Assembly: GCF_007860075.1 (NCBI RefSeq)
Contig: NZ_SJPP01000002.1
Span: 1,302,001 to 1,366,000, forward strand
Direction: 5' to 3'
DNA length: 64,000 nucleotides
Origin: Symmachiella macrocystis
Lineage (GTDB): Bacteria; Planctomycetota; Planctomycetia; Planctomycetales; Planctomycetaceae
A program made the position numbers and the translations under genes. Positions 18,522 to 26,885 of this stretch are shown here, piece after piece; position 1 is the first letter of the stretch; each line of letters starts with the position of its first letter. The notes beneath the pieces are model-generated. The model did not search any database and was not told the origin of the DNA. It was given only the letters and a program-made list of their open reading frames with translations.

Positions 18522-18599
18522 TGGGTGCCACTCGCTTTGCCAGTATTTTGTAAGCAGCACACTCATCTCAAGTTGCACTGGCAGAGCCAGTGGCACCCA
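18522..18599. repeat. Long inverted repeat between convergent genes
   Basis: Arms 18522-18544 (TGGGTGCCACTCGCTTTGCC...) and 18577-18599 match as reverse complements at 21 of 23 positions, around a 32-base loop. The element sits between the convergent SGNH and transglutaminase genes and may end both transcripts. Its core is the 'gtgccactggc' word also seen at 15344-15372. Confidence 0.65.
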
Positions 18600-18624
18600 C
18601 GTATGAAAATCTGGTAATCCGGCG

Positions 18625-20628
18625 TTAGGACGTGGCGGGCTTCAGGCCGTTCTCAAGGTGTTTGAGGGATTCGGGAGTGGAGTCTCCGCCGTATCGAGCG
18701 TCGGCATAACAGCGGTACCACAGGGCAGCGGCTTCTAGGTTCTGGTCAGTGGCGTTGCGTGCGACGCGGTCGGCGAATTGGTGCAACGTTTCACCGGCGC
18801 TGCGCTGCAGTTTGTGTTTGCGCATGCGAGCATCCATTTTTTTGAGCAACCGTTGGAGTTCGTCAACGCGCGGGTCGGGGATTTTCCGACGGCGACTGGT
18901 CGGGGTTCGTCGGCGATAGCTGCGATATAAGACATAGACGAACAGACTGAGCAAGGTCACCAGAAACGCCCGCGATTGAAATAATGCACGGAGGGCGATG
19001 CGGATATAACCTTGTTGAAGCTGAATTCGCAGCGACAGAAAACCTTCGCGGAGATAATCAAGAAATTGTTTGGGCAGCGGTGCCGGGTTGGTTTCGGGAG
19101 TGCCGTCTGGGGGCGTGGCTTCGACGATCACCCATCCCTGTTGATCGTCGTAGGCTTCGACCCAGGCATGTGCGTGCCGGTTGCGGGCGACCCAAAACCC
19201 GCCCACGACATTTTTTTCAGAAACCACGAATCCGGTCACATACCGGCAGGGAACTCCCAGGTATCGCAACAAAATGGCGGTGCCTGAAGCAAAGTATTCA
19301 CAATGGGCGTCCGGCTTTTCCAATAAGAAATAGCTGAGCGGTTCAGCGCCAGTCGGTATGGTGATCCCCACGTGGTATTTGTAGTTGGTCAAAAAATGGG
19401 ATTTGACGGCGGCGATTTTCTCTGCTGCGGAATGAGATTCTCCGCCGATTTGCTCAGCTAACCTGCCGACCTGCGGATCTAATCGATCAGGAATGCGTGT
19501 GAGGCGTTCTCGATCGGACGGTGAAAGCTCGATCAGAGGTTTTTGCTGTTGAGTCGCCACATGAAAGGGAATGCCCTGTAGCAAATCCGGCGCATGGAAC
19601 ACATCGTCGGCATTTCGGGAGAGTTGAGAAATGGGGGCCTGCAAGAGAGCCGTGCCCAACGGCGAAAAGACGGCCGGCGTCTGAGACGCTGCGGGCCAGA
19701 CCTCGAATTGCATCCATTTCCCCGATCCCGCTTTGGAAATCAAAAACGACTCATATTCTCCGGGCGGCGTTGAAATGCCCGAAGGCAGCGACGCAGCGCG
19801 CGGCACGTCGCTGTCTCCGCGGTTTGCTACCCATGAAGGGTTGCGATAATGATCAAAAGCCGCGCCGCGGAAATAACCGGGAGACTCCTCCGCATAGACC
19901 CTGAGTGCAATTCGTGCTTCATTATTCGACTTCGTCGCTGCGATGCTTCCCAGATGAGAATTCCCTGAAAAGCCAGCCGTTGTCGGGGGATCATCCGGAA
20001 TTAGGTATCGCGATATCAGATCATCGAATTCACGTTCGTGCTGCCGCAATGCCGCCGACGCTCCCCATCCCGCACCAAGCGCCAGTCCCAATGTCAAAAA
20101 CATCGATACCAGTCGACTCCACCGACGTGTGTCGAGTTGCTGGGCGCGAAAGTGACGACTTGAGGAAACAAACAACGTGGCTAACGCTAGAAATACAAGA
20201 ACCGCAGCTTGGAAATAGGGCATCTGCCTGTAGTCGGGCTGGACATCCCCGAGAAATACCAGCGTAGCGATTCCCCAGGCGGGCATGCTCAATGGCAGTC
20301 GATCATCTTCACGGCGAATATAGAATTGCGCAGTTTGCACCACGATAAAAAACTGTCCGATCGCATATGCCAGCGGAGTCCGAATGAACGATTGCGCGGG
20401 AGTGAAGTCGTGCGGCGCGATGAAATTCTTGGCGACAAATAAATGGAACAGGCCCACTGTGATCCAAAACCCCAGTCGGCGGTTGATGGAGATCCGCTGC
20501 TTCACGAACAGTCCGGAAAACGCAATCAATGCAATGCAGACAGGGAACACGTACGTCCCAGAAAAATAGCCCAGTACGGTCACTTGGACCGCGATGCTCA
20601 GAAATCCAAAGAGGCGTTGGGCGCTCAC
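18625..20628 (-). CDS. DUF3488/transglutaminase-like membrane protein
   Basis: A 667-residue membrane protein. Several hydrophobic segments lie in the first 190 residues, a soluble domain follows, then a transglutaminase core: Cys in DAHCEYFASG, His in HAHAWVEAY and the third position in WVIVEATPP, where Glu stands in place of the usual Asp. One more membrane segment (FLVTLLSLFVYVLYRS) and a C-terminal DUF4129-like basic tail follow. The start overlaps the stop of the DUF58 gene by four bases. MoxR-DUF58-transglutaminase operons are widespread; the role is poorly defined, possibly in envelope protein processing or cross-linking. Confidence 0.92.
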   Translation of the reverse strand: MSAQRLFGFLSIAVQVTVLGYFSGTYVFPVCIALIAFSGLFVKQRISINRRLGFWITVGLFHLFVAKNFIAPHDFTPAQSFIRTPLAYAIGQFFIVVQTAQFYIRREDDRLPLSMPAWGIATLVFLGDVQPDYRQMPYFQAAVLVFLALATLFVSSSRHFRAQQLDTRRWSRLVSMFLTLGLALGAGWGASAALRQHEREFDDLISRYLIPDDPPTTAGFSGNSHLGSIAATKSNNEARIALRVYAEESPGYFRGAAFDHYRNPSWVANRGDSDVPRAASLPSGISTPPGEYESFLISKAGSGKWMQFEVWPAASQTPAVFSPLGTALLQAPISQLSRNADDVFHAPDLLQGIPFHVATQQQKPLIELSPSDRERLTRIPDRLDPQVGRLAEQIGGESHSAAEKIAAVKSHFLTNYKYHVGITIPTGAEPLSYFLLEKPDAHCEYFASGTAILLRYLGVPCRYVTGFVVSEKNVVGGFWVARNRHAHAWVEAYDDQQGWVIVEATPPDGTPETNPAPLPKQFLDYLREGFLSLRIQLQQGYIRIALRALFQSRAFLVTLLSLFVYVLYRSYRRRTPTSRRRKIPDPRVDELQRLLKKMDARMRKHKLQRSAGETLHQFADRVARNATDQNLEAAALWYRCYADARYGGDSTPESLKHLENGLKPATS

Positions 20629-21857
20629 AGTATTTCCAAGCCTCCATTTTGGATTTGCTGCACTGAGTATTGCGAAACATCACCTTCCGCGGCATGCAAA
20701 GGAACGGTGGTTTCGCCATCGCGGGCGATCATGACTTTTAGGCTGCTTCCCGCTTCGACGATTTGGCGGGCCAGCTGCTGTCGCGACGCGTCCCAATCGA
20801 GGAACACGCAAATCGTGGCGGAAATATTTCCCAGTTCCTCCGACACAGCGGGGGAGATCGTATCGAACGGGTTGCTGCGACAGGCATCGACGCACGCTAG
20901 AATTTCCAGCACGTTGTCAAAGTGCGCTGTATGACGTCCGGCGCGAAACACATACAGTTCCGGTCCCGCGGCGAAAATATCGATAATGTATTCTCCATGC
21001 GACAATGCGCCGGCGACGGAGGCGGCCAGACTCACGGCGGCTTCGAGCTGCAAAAATCCTTCGCGGGTCGGCTTACGTCCGGCGGGAATGTAGGTATCGA
21101 AGATCAGCGCAATGCGACAGTAGTATTCTTCGTGGAATTCGCGAACGACCGGTTTGCCCAACCGCGCCCAGGAGCGAAAATCGAGTCGCCGAATCGGTTC
21201 GCCCGAGACGTATTCGCGATTGCCAATATATTCGGGGGATTCGCCGATGTTGGATGTCAGCGCGATACCGCCGGGTTGATAACGATGCCCCACCGGAACA
21301 TCAATCCCAGCCACCGGGTGATAGCTGGGTAGGACCAACAAGGAGGAGAGCGGTTTGCGTGCTTTGCCGCTGCGAAAAATCCCAAAGGGAAACAGCGTGT
21401 AAGCACGGATATCGGGTAACTCGTAAAACCCGCGGCGAAAAGCGTGCAAGGTGACCGGTAACGTGGCGGTCTCCTTGCTGGGCAGCGTAGACAGCGGGAT
21501 ATCGCGCTGGGTTTGACGCAGGGACTGCGGCAAATGAAAGACCCCCAGTGCGACGTCATAAATTGACCAGCGGGAGCGATTGGTCACTTGGAACTGACCG
21601 GTGACAGGATTTCCAGCAGTCGTTTTTTCAGGAAACCGGCCTTGGATCGTCACGCGTGGGCTCATGATAATGCCGCAAAGCCACGCTGCAGCCAACAGGC
21701 CGACGAGGCCACAAAAGACTTGGTAGATCGGGACCATGACGGAGATCGATCCCATGCCGGCAAGCACCGAAACATACAGCAAGTACCGCGCGGATTGCGT
21801 GACCTTGAACCGCCAAGCATCAAACACCCACCCCGGCACGATCAATGGGTCTTTCAT
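20625..21857 (-). CDS. DUF58 domain protein
   Basis: A 410-residue protein with two hydrophobic segments near the N-terminus (about 20-65) and the DUF58 signature PIRRLDFRSWARLGKPVVREF in the middle, followed by a von-Willebrand-A-like region (IALIFDTYIPAG). It is the middle gene of a MoxR-DUF58-transglutaminase operon; both ends overlap neighbours by four bases, which suggests coupled translation and a stoichiometric complex at the membrane. Family members work with MoxR AAA+ ATPases; the exact role is unknown. Confidence 0.92.
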   Translation of the reverse strand: MKDPLIVPGWVFDAWRFKVTQSARYLLYVSVLAGMGSISVMVPIYQVFCGLVGLLAAAWLCGIIMSPRVTIQGRFPEKTTAGNPVTGQFQVTNRSRWSIYDVALGVFHLPQSLRQTQRDIPLSTLPSKETATLPVTLHAFRRGFYELPDIRAYTLFPFGIFRSGKARKPLSSLLVLPSYHPVAGIDVPVGHRYQPGGIALTSNIGESPEYIGNREYVSGEPIRRLDFRSWARLGKPVVREFHEEYYCRIALIFDTYIPAGRKPTREGFLQLEAAVSLAASVAGALSHGEYIIDIFAAGPELYVFRAGRHTAHFDNVLEILACVDACRSNPFDTISPAVSEELGNISATICVFLDWDASRQQLARQIVEAGSSLKVMIARDGETTVPLHAAEGDVSQYSVQQIQNGGLEIL

Positions 21858-22804
21858 GTAGGAACTCGCACATGTTTGAGGATCTCGGCAACGATTTCCT
21901 TTTTGTTATCACTGCCGTATTTTGCTTTGGAGGTCAATATCAAGCGATGCGGCAGGACATGCAGGGCGAGTTTTTGCACGTCGTCGGGCAAGACGTAATC
22001 GCGCCCCGCGGCAAACGCAGCTGCTTGCGACGCGCGAAACAACATCAACGATCCACGAGGACTGACGCCCAGTTTTAACCGACTGTCGTTGCGCGATTGT
22101 TGAATCAGATCCACGATATAACGTGCGACCGATTCGTCGACGCGAATCTGTTTGACCGCCGCCTGCAGTTGCAGGACGTCTTCGTGTGACAGGACCGATT
22201 CCAAATTTTCGAGCGGATGCCGTTCCGCTTGCGAGAACAAGATATCGACTTCGGTCTGTGCATCGGGATATCCCAGATCAAGTTGCACGAGAAACCGGTC
22301 CAGCTGCGCCTCGGGAAGTGGATAGGTGCCGTGATAGTCGACGGGGTTTTGTGTGGCCAGGACAATAAACGGCGCCGGCAAATCGTGCTGCATCCCTTCG
22401 ATGGTGGCCTGCGATTCGCTCATCGCCTCCAACAAGGCCGATTGCGTTCGCGGCGACGCGCGGTTGATTTCATCGGCCAACAGCACGTTACAAAAGACCG
22501 GACCTTTTCGAAACGTAAACGTACCATCGACGGGGTTATAGATTGATGAGCCGAGAATATCGTTGGGCAGCAGGTCGGGTGTGAATTGCACACGTTGAAA
22601 CTCAACGTCGATCGATTTAGCAAGCGCCTTGGCCAGCGTGGTTTTCCCCACGCCCGGCACATCCTCCATGAGCACCGAACCGCCACTGAGCAGGGCGATC
22701 ACCAAGATGTCCAGGACTTCGCTTTTGCCCTGAATGACGGTGGCCAGATTTTGATGCAGGGACTGGACCTTGGCGGACAAATCCGAACTCGTTTCCGTAC
22801 TCAT
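21854..22804 (-). CDS. MoxR-family AAA+ ATPase
   Basis: A 316-residue cytoplasmic ATPase. Walker A is VPGVGKTTLAKALA, Walker B LLADEINRASPRTQSALLEAM, sensor 1 VLATQNPVDYHGTYPLPEAQLDRF, and the C-terminal lid carries SPRGSLMLFRASQAAAF. These are all classical for MoxR proteins, chaperone-like ATPases acting on partner VWA/DUF58 proteins. It is the first gene of the operon with DUF58 and transglutaminase genes. The upstream gap of 74 bases to the MoaD-like gene probably holds the promoter. Confidence 0.95.
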   Translation of the reverse strand: MSTETSSDLSAKVQSLHQNLATVIQGKSEVLDILVIALLSGGSVLMEDVPGVGKTTLAKALAKSIDVEFQRVQFTPDLLPNDILGSSIYNPVDGTFTFRKGPVFCNVLLADEINRASPRTQSALLEAMSESQATIEGMQHDLPAPFIVLATQNPVDYHGTYPLPEAQLDRFLVQLDLGYPDAQTEVDILFSQAERHPLENLESVLSHEDVLQLQAAVKQIRVDESVARYIVDLIQQSRNDSRLKLGVSPRGSLMLFRASQAAAFAAGRDYVLPDDVQKLALHVLPHRLILTSKAKYGSDNKKEIVAEILKHVRVPT

Positions 22805-22878
22805 GCATTACCTCAACAGCAGGTGCAGTGGATTGAACGATCCGGACAACGTAGCACAATTTGTACCTGATTGGCTGG

Positions 22879-23157
22879 TTAGCCCCCCGATACGGGCGAA
22901 AGGATTGTTACGACATCACGATCACGCAGAGAGACGGGGAGACTCCATGCCACTTGATCATCGCCGACAAACAACAGGATGGAAGGATGCAAATTGTCTT
23001 CGCCATCAAGAATCAGCTCCTCTAGCCCGCCCCCATGCGTGTGCGCCACTTGGCGGACGACATCCTGCGCGGTCGAGTTTTCTGCAACGTCCAAGCTTTC
23101 CGACGCAATACCAGCCGCCTTTTTCACTTGAGCCGCATATTCTACGGTGACATTCAC
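22879..23157 (-). CDS. MoaD/ThiS-family ubiquitin-like protein
   Basis: A 92-residue beta-grasp protein ending in Ser-Gly-Gly, the conserved C-terminal di-glycine used for thiocarboxylate formation or conjugation. The strand VTVEYAAQVKKAAG and the DVVRQVAHTHG helix fit MoaD-type sulfur carriers of molybdopterin synthase. It starts with GTG, and the start overlaps the TGA of the ABC ATPase gene (GTGA, 23154-23157). Its place at the end of a molybdate/tungstate-type ABC operon supports a role in molybdenum or tungsten cofactor synthesis, although no MoaE or MoeB partner is in the window. Confidence 0.88.
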   Translation of the reverse strand: MNVTVEYAAQVKKAAGIASESLDVAENSTAQDVVRQVAHTHGGGLEELILDGEDNLHPSILLFVGDDQVAWSLPVSLRDRDVVTILSPVSGG

Positions 23158-23894
23158 GATTCAGACTCCGAAATCGATTGCCGGGAGATGGGACTGCGCG
23201 ATGTGTCGTCTGCGGAAGAAGGCATAACCGGAATCGAAATGTCGGTCGCAGCTTTCGTCGTATCCAAAACTCGGCCGGCTTGAAGTTTCAGAACATTGTC
23301 CGCCAAACGCTGTGCCTCGCCTGAATGGTGCGTGACGTGCAACGTCGTCACGCCGGCGCGGGCTTTGACCGATTCCAATACTTTATACATCTCTTTACGG
23401 GTCGATTCGTCCAACGCACTGAGCGGTTCGTCCAGACAAAGCACTGTGGGGTGAAACGCCAAGGCCCGCCCCAGTGACACACGCTGCGCTTCGCCGCCGC
23501 TCAGACCGTGCGGCATCCGGTTTAAAAGATGCTCCAACCCCAACATCTGTGCCAATTCATCAACCCGCTCGTTGATGGCCGCTTTTTTCCAATTCCGAAT
23601 TCGCAAGGCGAACGCCAGGTTGTCACGGACCGACATCGACATAAACAAAGCGGCATCCTGGGGAACATATCCCACGCCGCGGCTTCCTGGTTTGAGTCCG
23701 GTCACGTCTCGGCCACCCAAGTCGATCCGTCCGCTGCGGATGGATCGTAAACCACAGATGGCTTCGAGGATCGTCGATTTACCGGAGCCGGTTTTTCCCA
23801 TGAGCACGGCGTAGTGTCCCGTCGGCACTTCGAAACTGATGTTCTCGAGCGTGAAATCGCCTTGTCGAATTGAGAGGTCGTTTATTTTGATCAC
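23154..23894 (-). CDS. ABC transporter ATP-binding protein (molybdate/tungstate-type)
   Basis: A 246-residue ATPase subunit. Walker A is GKTGSGKST, the Q-loop YVPQDAALF, signature [16 protein letters not shown], Walker B TVLCLDEPLSALDE and the H-loop LHVTHHSGEA. The length lacks the C-terminal TOBE domain of full ModC, so it is closer to the WtpC/TupC or short ModC type. It follows the permease gene after about 200 bases and overlaps the MoaD-like gene downstream. Its placement with permease and binding-protein genes shows an oxyanion importer. Confidence 0.9.
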   Translation of the reverse strand: MIKINDLSIRQGDFTLENISFEVPTGHYAVLMGKTGSGKSTILEAICGLRSIRSGRIDLGGRDVTGLKPGSRGVGYVPQDAALFMSMSVRDNLAFALRIRNWKKAAINERVDELAQMLGLEHLLNRMPHGLSGGEAQRVSLGRALAFHPTVLCLDEPLSALDESTRKEMYKVLESVKARAGVTTLHVTHHSGEAQRLADNVLKLQAGRVLDTTKAATDISIPVMPSSADDTSRSPISRQSISESES

Positions 23895-24094
23895 AATCAG
23901 CTATTGATCTATTACGTGAAACACCGGGAATTGTTTGCGCAGTTTTCAGGATCTGAAAAACTCGGTAGGGCCGTTGAAGGGCACAACGGTTGTTCTCAAC
24001 ATGGAACGGGGTGGAGATCGAGGACTCAGTCCTCCTTGCCATCTATGATGGGGGAAATCGCGGCGGGACGCAATTGGCACCTGCCGGCGCGAGG

Positions 24095-24997
24095 TCAAAT
24101 CGTGATATTTTTTGACCCCCACACGCGGGCAATGATCAGCACAATGATGGCGGCGAAAACCATAATCAGCGACACCGCAACAGCGCCTTCGAGATTAGCA
24201 ATGCTAAATTCAAAATAGACGGTTGTGGAGAGGACCTCCGTTTTGTTGCGGGTCGCACCGGCGAAAATTAACAGCGGTCCGAATTCTCCCATCGCACGTG
24301 CCCATGCCAAAGTTCCCGCAGTCAGCATGCCTTGCCGAGCCTGCGGCAGCACAACCATGCCGAATGCTTGCGCCCGCGTACAGCCAAGCGTGAGGGCGAT
24401 GTCTTCCAACCGGGTGTCGATTTGATCGAACGTGGCCCGCATCGTTCGCACGGCAAAAGCGGCGGCGACCATGAATTGCGCGAGGATCACAGCGGGGATT
24501 TCAAAGACAACCCATTCGGAAATCGAACTGAATGGAGCAAACTGAAACAGGATCAACAGACTCAACCCCACCACAAGCGGCGGAAGTACGATGGGGATGT
24601 CCAGCAGCGCATCGAGCAGGTTGCGGCCGGGAAAGCGAAAATGCGATAACAAATAGCCGATCGGCACCGCCACGATTAACGACAACAAGGCCGTGAATAA
24701 ACACGAGACGAGTGTGAGCTTAATGGAATATTGAATCGGCGGTTGCCGCAACACTTCGAGAATCGGCAACACGGGGCGTAACACGGGACGCCATGGTTCC
24801 AGAGTGGGACTCAACTCGACCGCATCAGCCGAATCGGAGTTCACCATATAACTAACATCCGCCAACAATAAGCCGAGCAACAACAACACATAGACACCAC
24901 CGATCACCCCCAGCATCGCAAAAAAGGGGGCATCAGAACCTACGCGGTGTTCGTCGACAATGACCGGCGTAGCCGGTGGTGGAGTGGTGGAACTCAT
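24095..24997 (-). CDS. ABC transporter permease (molybdate/tungstate-type)
   Basis: A 300-residue inner-membrane protein with about six hydrophobic helices. The EAA loop reads LEDIALTLGCTRAQAFGMVVLPQ, with the following GTLAWARAMGEFGPLLIFAG typical of ModB/WtpB permeases. Its start overlaps the stop of the binding-protein gene by four bases. About 200 bases separate it from the ATPase gene downstream; this spacing in an otherwise tight operon is unusual, and no gene fits in the gap. The substrate (molybdate, tungstate or sulfate) is inferred from the gene set only. Confidence 0.9.
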   Translation of the reverse strand: MSSTTPPPATPVIVDEHRVGSDAPFFAMLGVIGGVYVLLLLGLLLADVSYMVNSDSADAVELSPTLEPWRPVLRPVLPILEVLRQPPIQYSIKLTLVSCLFTALLSLIVAVPIGYLLSHFRFPGRNLLDALLDIPIVLPPLVVGLSLLILFQFAPFSSISEWVVFEIPAVILAQFMVAAAFAVRTMRATFDQIDTRLEDIALTLGCTRAQAFGMVVLPQARQGMLTAGTLAWARAMGEFGPLLIFAGATRNKTEVLSTTVYFEFSIANLEGAVAVSLIMVFAAIIVLIIARVWGSKNITI

Positions 24998-26631
24998 TGT
25001 GGGGGTGATATCTTAGCGGGTGGGTCAAGAAAGTCAGTCCCTTGTGATCCCGGCAATTGTTCGGCTCCCTCGATGCCGATTACGTCATCCAACCGCCAAT
25101 GAAACCCCGCCTCTTCGAATTGGTCTTTGGATCGGGAGATCGCTGTGTATAAGCGGCGGGATAGATATTTTTGATCGCTGGAACGAGCGATACTAAAGGG
25201 CTGCACCGCCTTGCCGGCAGGCGATTCGATACGCACGACATCGATTTTATCCCCTTCGGCTAAGGTATCGGTCGCGTAGGCCAAAGTGGCATCCAGCGAA
25301 CCGGTGGCGACCGTGGGGACTAACAATGCGGAGGTGGTGGTCTGCGTGACCACGTTGTCCATCACCCCATCGTACACGCCTTCTTTTTCTAACAGCTGCT
25401 TGGTCAAGACGCCGATGGTGCATTGCCTGGGTTGCCCCACGGAGACTCGCATGCCGGGCTTAGTTAAGTCTTGCAGACTGGCAATATTCTTGGGATTGCC
25501 CTTTTGGACAGCAATGACCACCTCCGTGTCGGAAACATTGACAGCGTCTTGAAACATCTCTTTGACCGTGTCGAGATAATACACATCACACGCCATATAC
25601 GTGTCGGGAAATCCTTTACCTTGATCTTGATCGACAATCGTTCGCATCTGACCGGTTAAAATCCCGCACCCGTTGTACACCGTATTCACCACGACCCCTT
25701 CGCGTTTTTGAAACGCTTCGAGGACTGGTTCGACGGCGCGGCGATTGACCGATCCACAATAGAACGTCAACTCGGGACGATCAGACCAAACATCCCCGTC
25801 AACGACCTCCCAGCCTCCCTGGGAGAAGACGGGCAGTCCTTTTTCCCGCGCTGCCACATACCGCGCAAAATGCAAAGCAGCGGTCGGTTGCTTCGAACTG
25901 GTGAGCACACCCAAGGTGACTTCAGAGATCCCGGGATCGAGTTCGGGAACAGCAATATAATCCAATCCGGGGATTATTTTGGCAGTGGTATCCCAAATAA
26001 TCCCTGCATCAATGGCGCCCACTTTAACCGCATTGGCGACAGCTGGAACTGTTGGCTCAAACACGCCGGTCTCGGTCACGTGCGCCGATAGTTTTTCCCA
26101 GTCGCCCGAATCAACCAACAGCTTCTTGGTCATTTTCCCAACCGCTGCCTGCTCGGGATTTCCGAGTGCAGTTTTTACGCCGTCGCGAAAGAGGTCGTCG
26201 AGACTTTGGATGTTTTTGGGGTTTCCCTGAGCAACAGCAATGACCGGCCGCATGGTTGCCAACGGCAACATCTCTTGGACAAGCCCTGAGTCTTGCGCTT
26301 GATTGATGTAAAAATCATCAGCGGCAAGGTACAGGTCTCCCTTTTGATGCGCTGTGATCGTGCTGAGTAATGTGTTCGAACCATCGTAGGTGACACGGAC
26401 AGGGACGCCGAATTCATGTTCGTAGTCAGCGGCGATTTTTTCAATCGGCACGCGCATGCCGGCTGCGCAATACATAAACAACTCATCACCGCTCTTCGTC
26501 TGAACAGCTCCCATGTCGACCAACACCCAGCCCAATCCCAGCAGGACAAGCAACACGATGACGGCAAATAGATATAAGCTATTTACCGCACCGGGCCGGC
26601 TCGTTAGGACAAATTCCGTATCGCGACGCAT
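24994..26631 (-). CDS. Tandem molybdate-type substrate-binding protein
   Basis: A 545-residue protein with one N-terminal membrane segment at about residues 15-35 and two copies of a periplasmic binding domain (about 45-270 and 285-500). The copies share matching words: VIAVAQGNPKNIQSLDDL in the first and VIAVQKGNPKNIASLQDL in the second, and ELFMYCAAGMR versus ELTFYCGSVNR at their starts. Both resemble ModA/WtpA-type proteins. The ATG at 26631 is preferred because GAGG lies about seven bases upstream; the frame continues to 26655. The protein seems membrane-tethered rather than lipid-anchored. It is the first gene of the operon. Confidence 0.87.
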   Translation of the reverse strand: MRRDTEFVLTSRPGAVNSLYLFAVIVLLVLLGLGWVLVDMGAVQTKSGDELFMYCAAGMRVPIEKIAADYEHEFGVPVRVTYDGSNTLLSTITAHQKGDLYLAADDFYINQAQDSGLVQEMLPLATMRPVIAVAQGNPKNIQSLDDLFRDGVKTALGNPEQAAVGKMTKKLLVDSGDWEKLSAHVTETGVFEPTVPAVANAVKVGAIDAGIIWDTTAKIIPGLDYIAVPELDPGISEVTLGVLTSSKQPTAALHFARYVAAREKGLPVFSQGGWEVVDGDVWSDRPELTFYCGSVNRRAVEPVLEAFQKREGVVVNTVYNGCGILTGQMRTIVDQDQGKGFPDTYMACDVYYLDTVKEMFQDAVNVSDTEVVIAVQKGNPKNIASLQDLTKPGMRVSVGQPRQCTIGVLTKQLLEKEGVYDGVMDNVVTQTTTSALLVPTVATGSLDATLAYATDTLAEGDKIDVVRIESPAGKAVQPFSIARSSDQKYLSRRLYTAISRSKDQFEEAGFHWRLDDVIGIEGAEQLPGSQGTDFLDPPAKISPPQ

Positions 26632-26733
26632 GGGAGACCTCGGAAGCATTAGCAAGTGGTGTGAGACTCGGGGATGGCCAACTGTTTTTATCGTGACCCT
26701 TCAAGCCAGGATCATGACAGCGCCCGTGCTTGG

Positions 26734-26739
26734 AGTATA
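26734..26739 (-). promoter_or_regulatory. Possible -10 box of the ABC operon
   Basis: TATACT on the minus strand, about 100 bases before the binding-protein start. The -35 position carries only a weak TTTCCC at 17 bases. This is a tentative call by eye; no ModE-like operator was recognised. Confidence 0.25.
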
Positions 26740-26885
26740 CTTGTTTCCGAATTGGTGGGAAACCGTCTGTGGAGAATGTCCATACATCCGGCAAAATCGA
26801 TTCCGCTAAATGCCAGCATAGGCAATCACCAGCAACGATTCAACGGCATCGATTCTCGTCAGCATCACCGCTAGCAACCAGTTTA

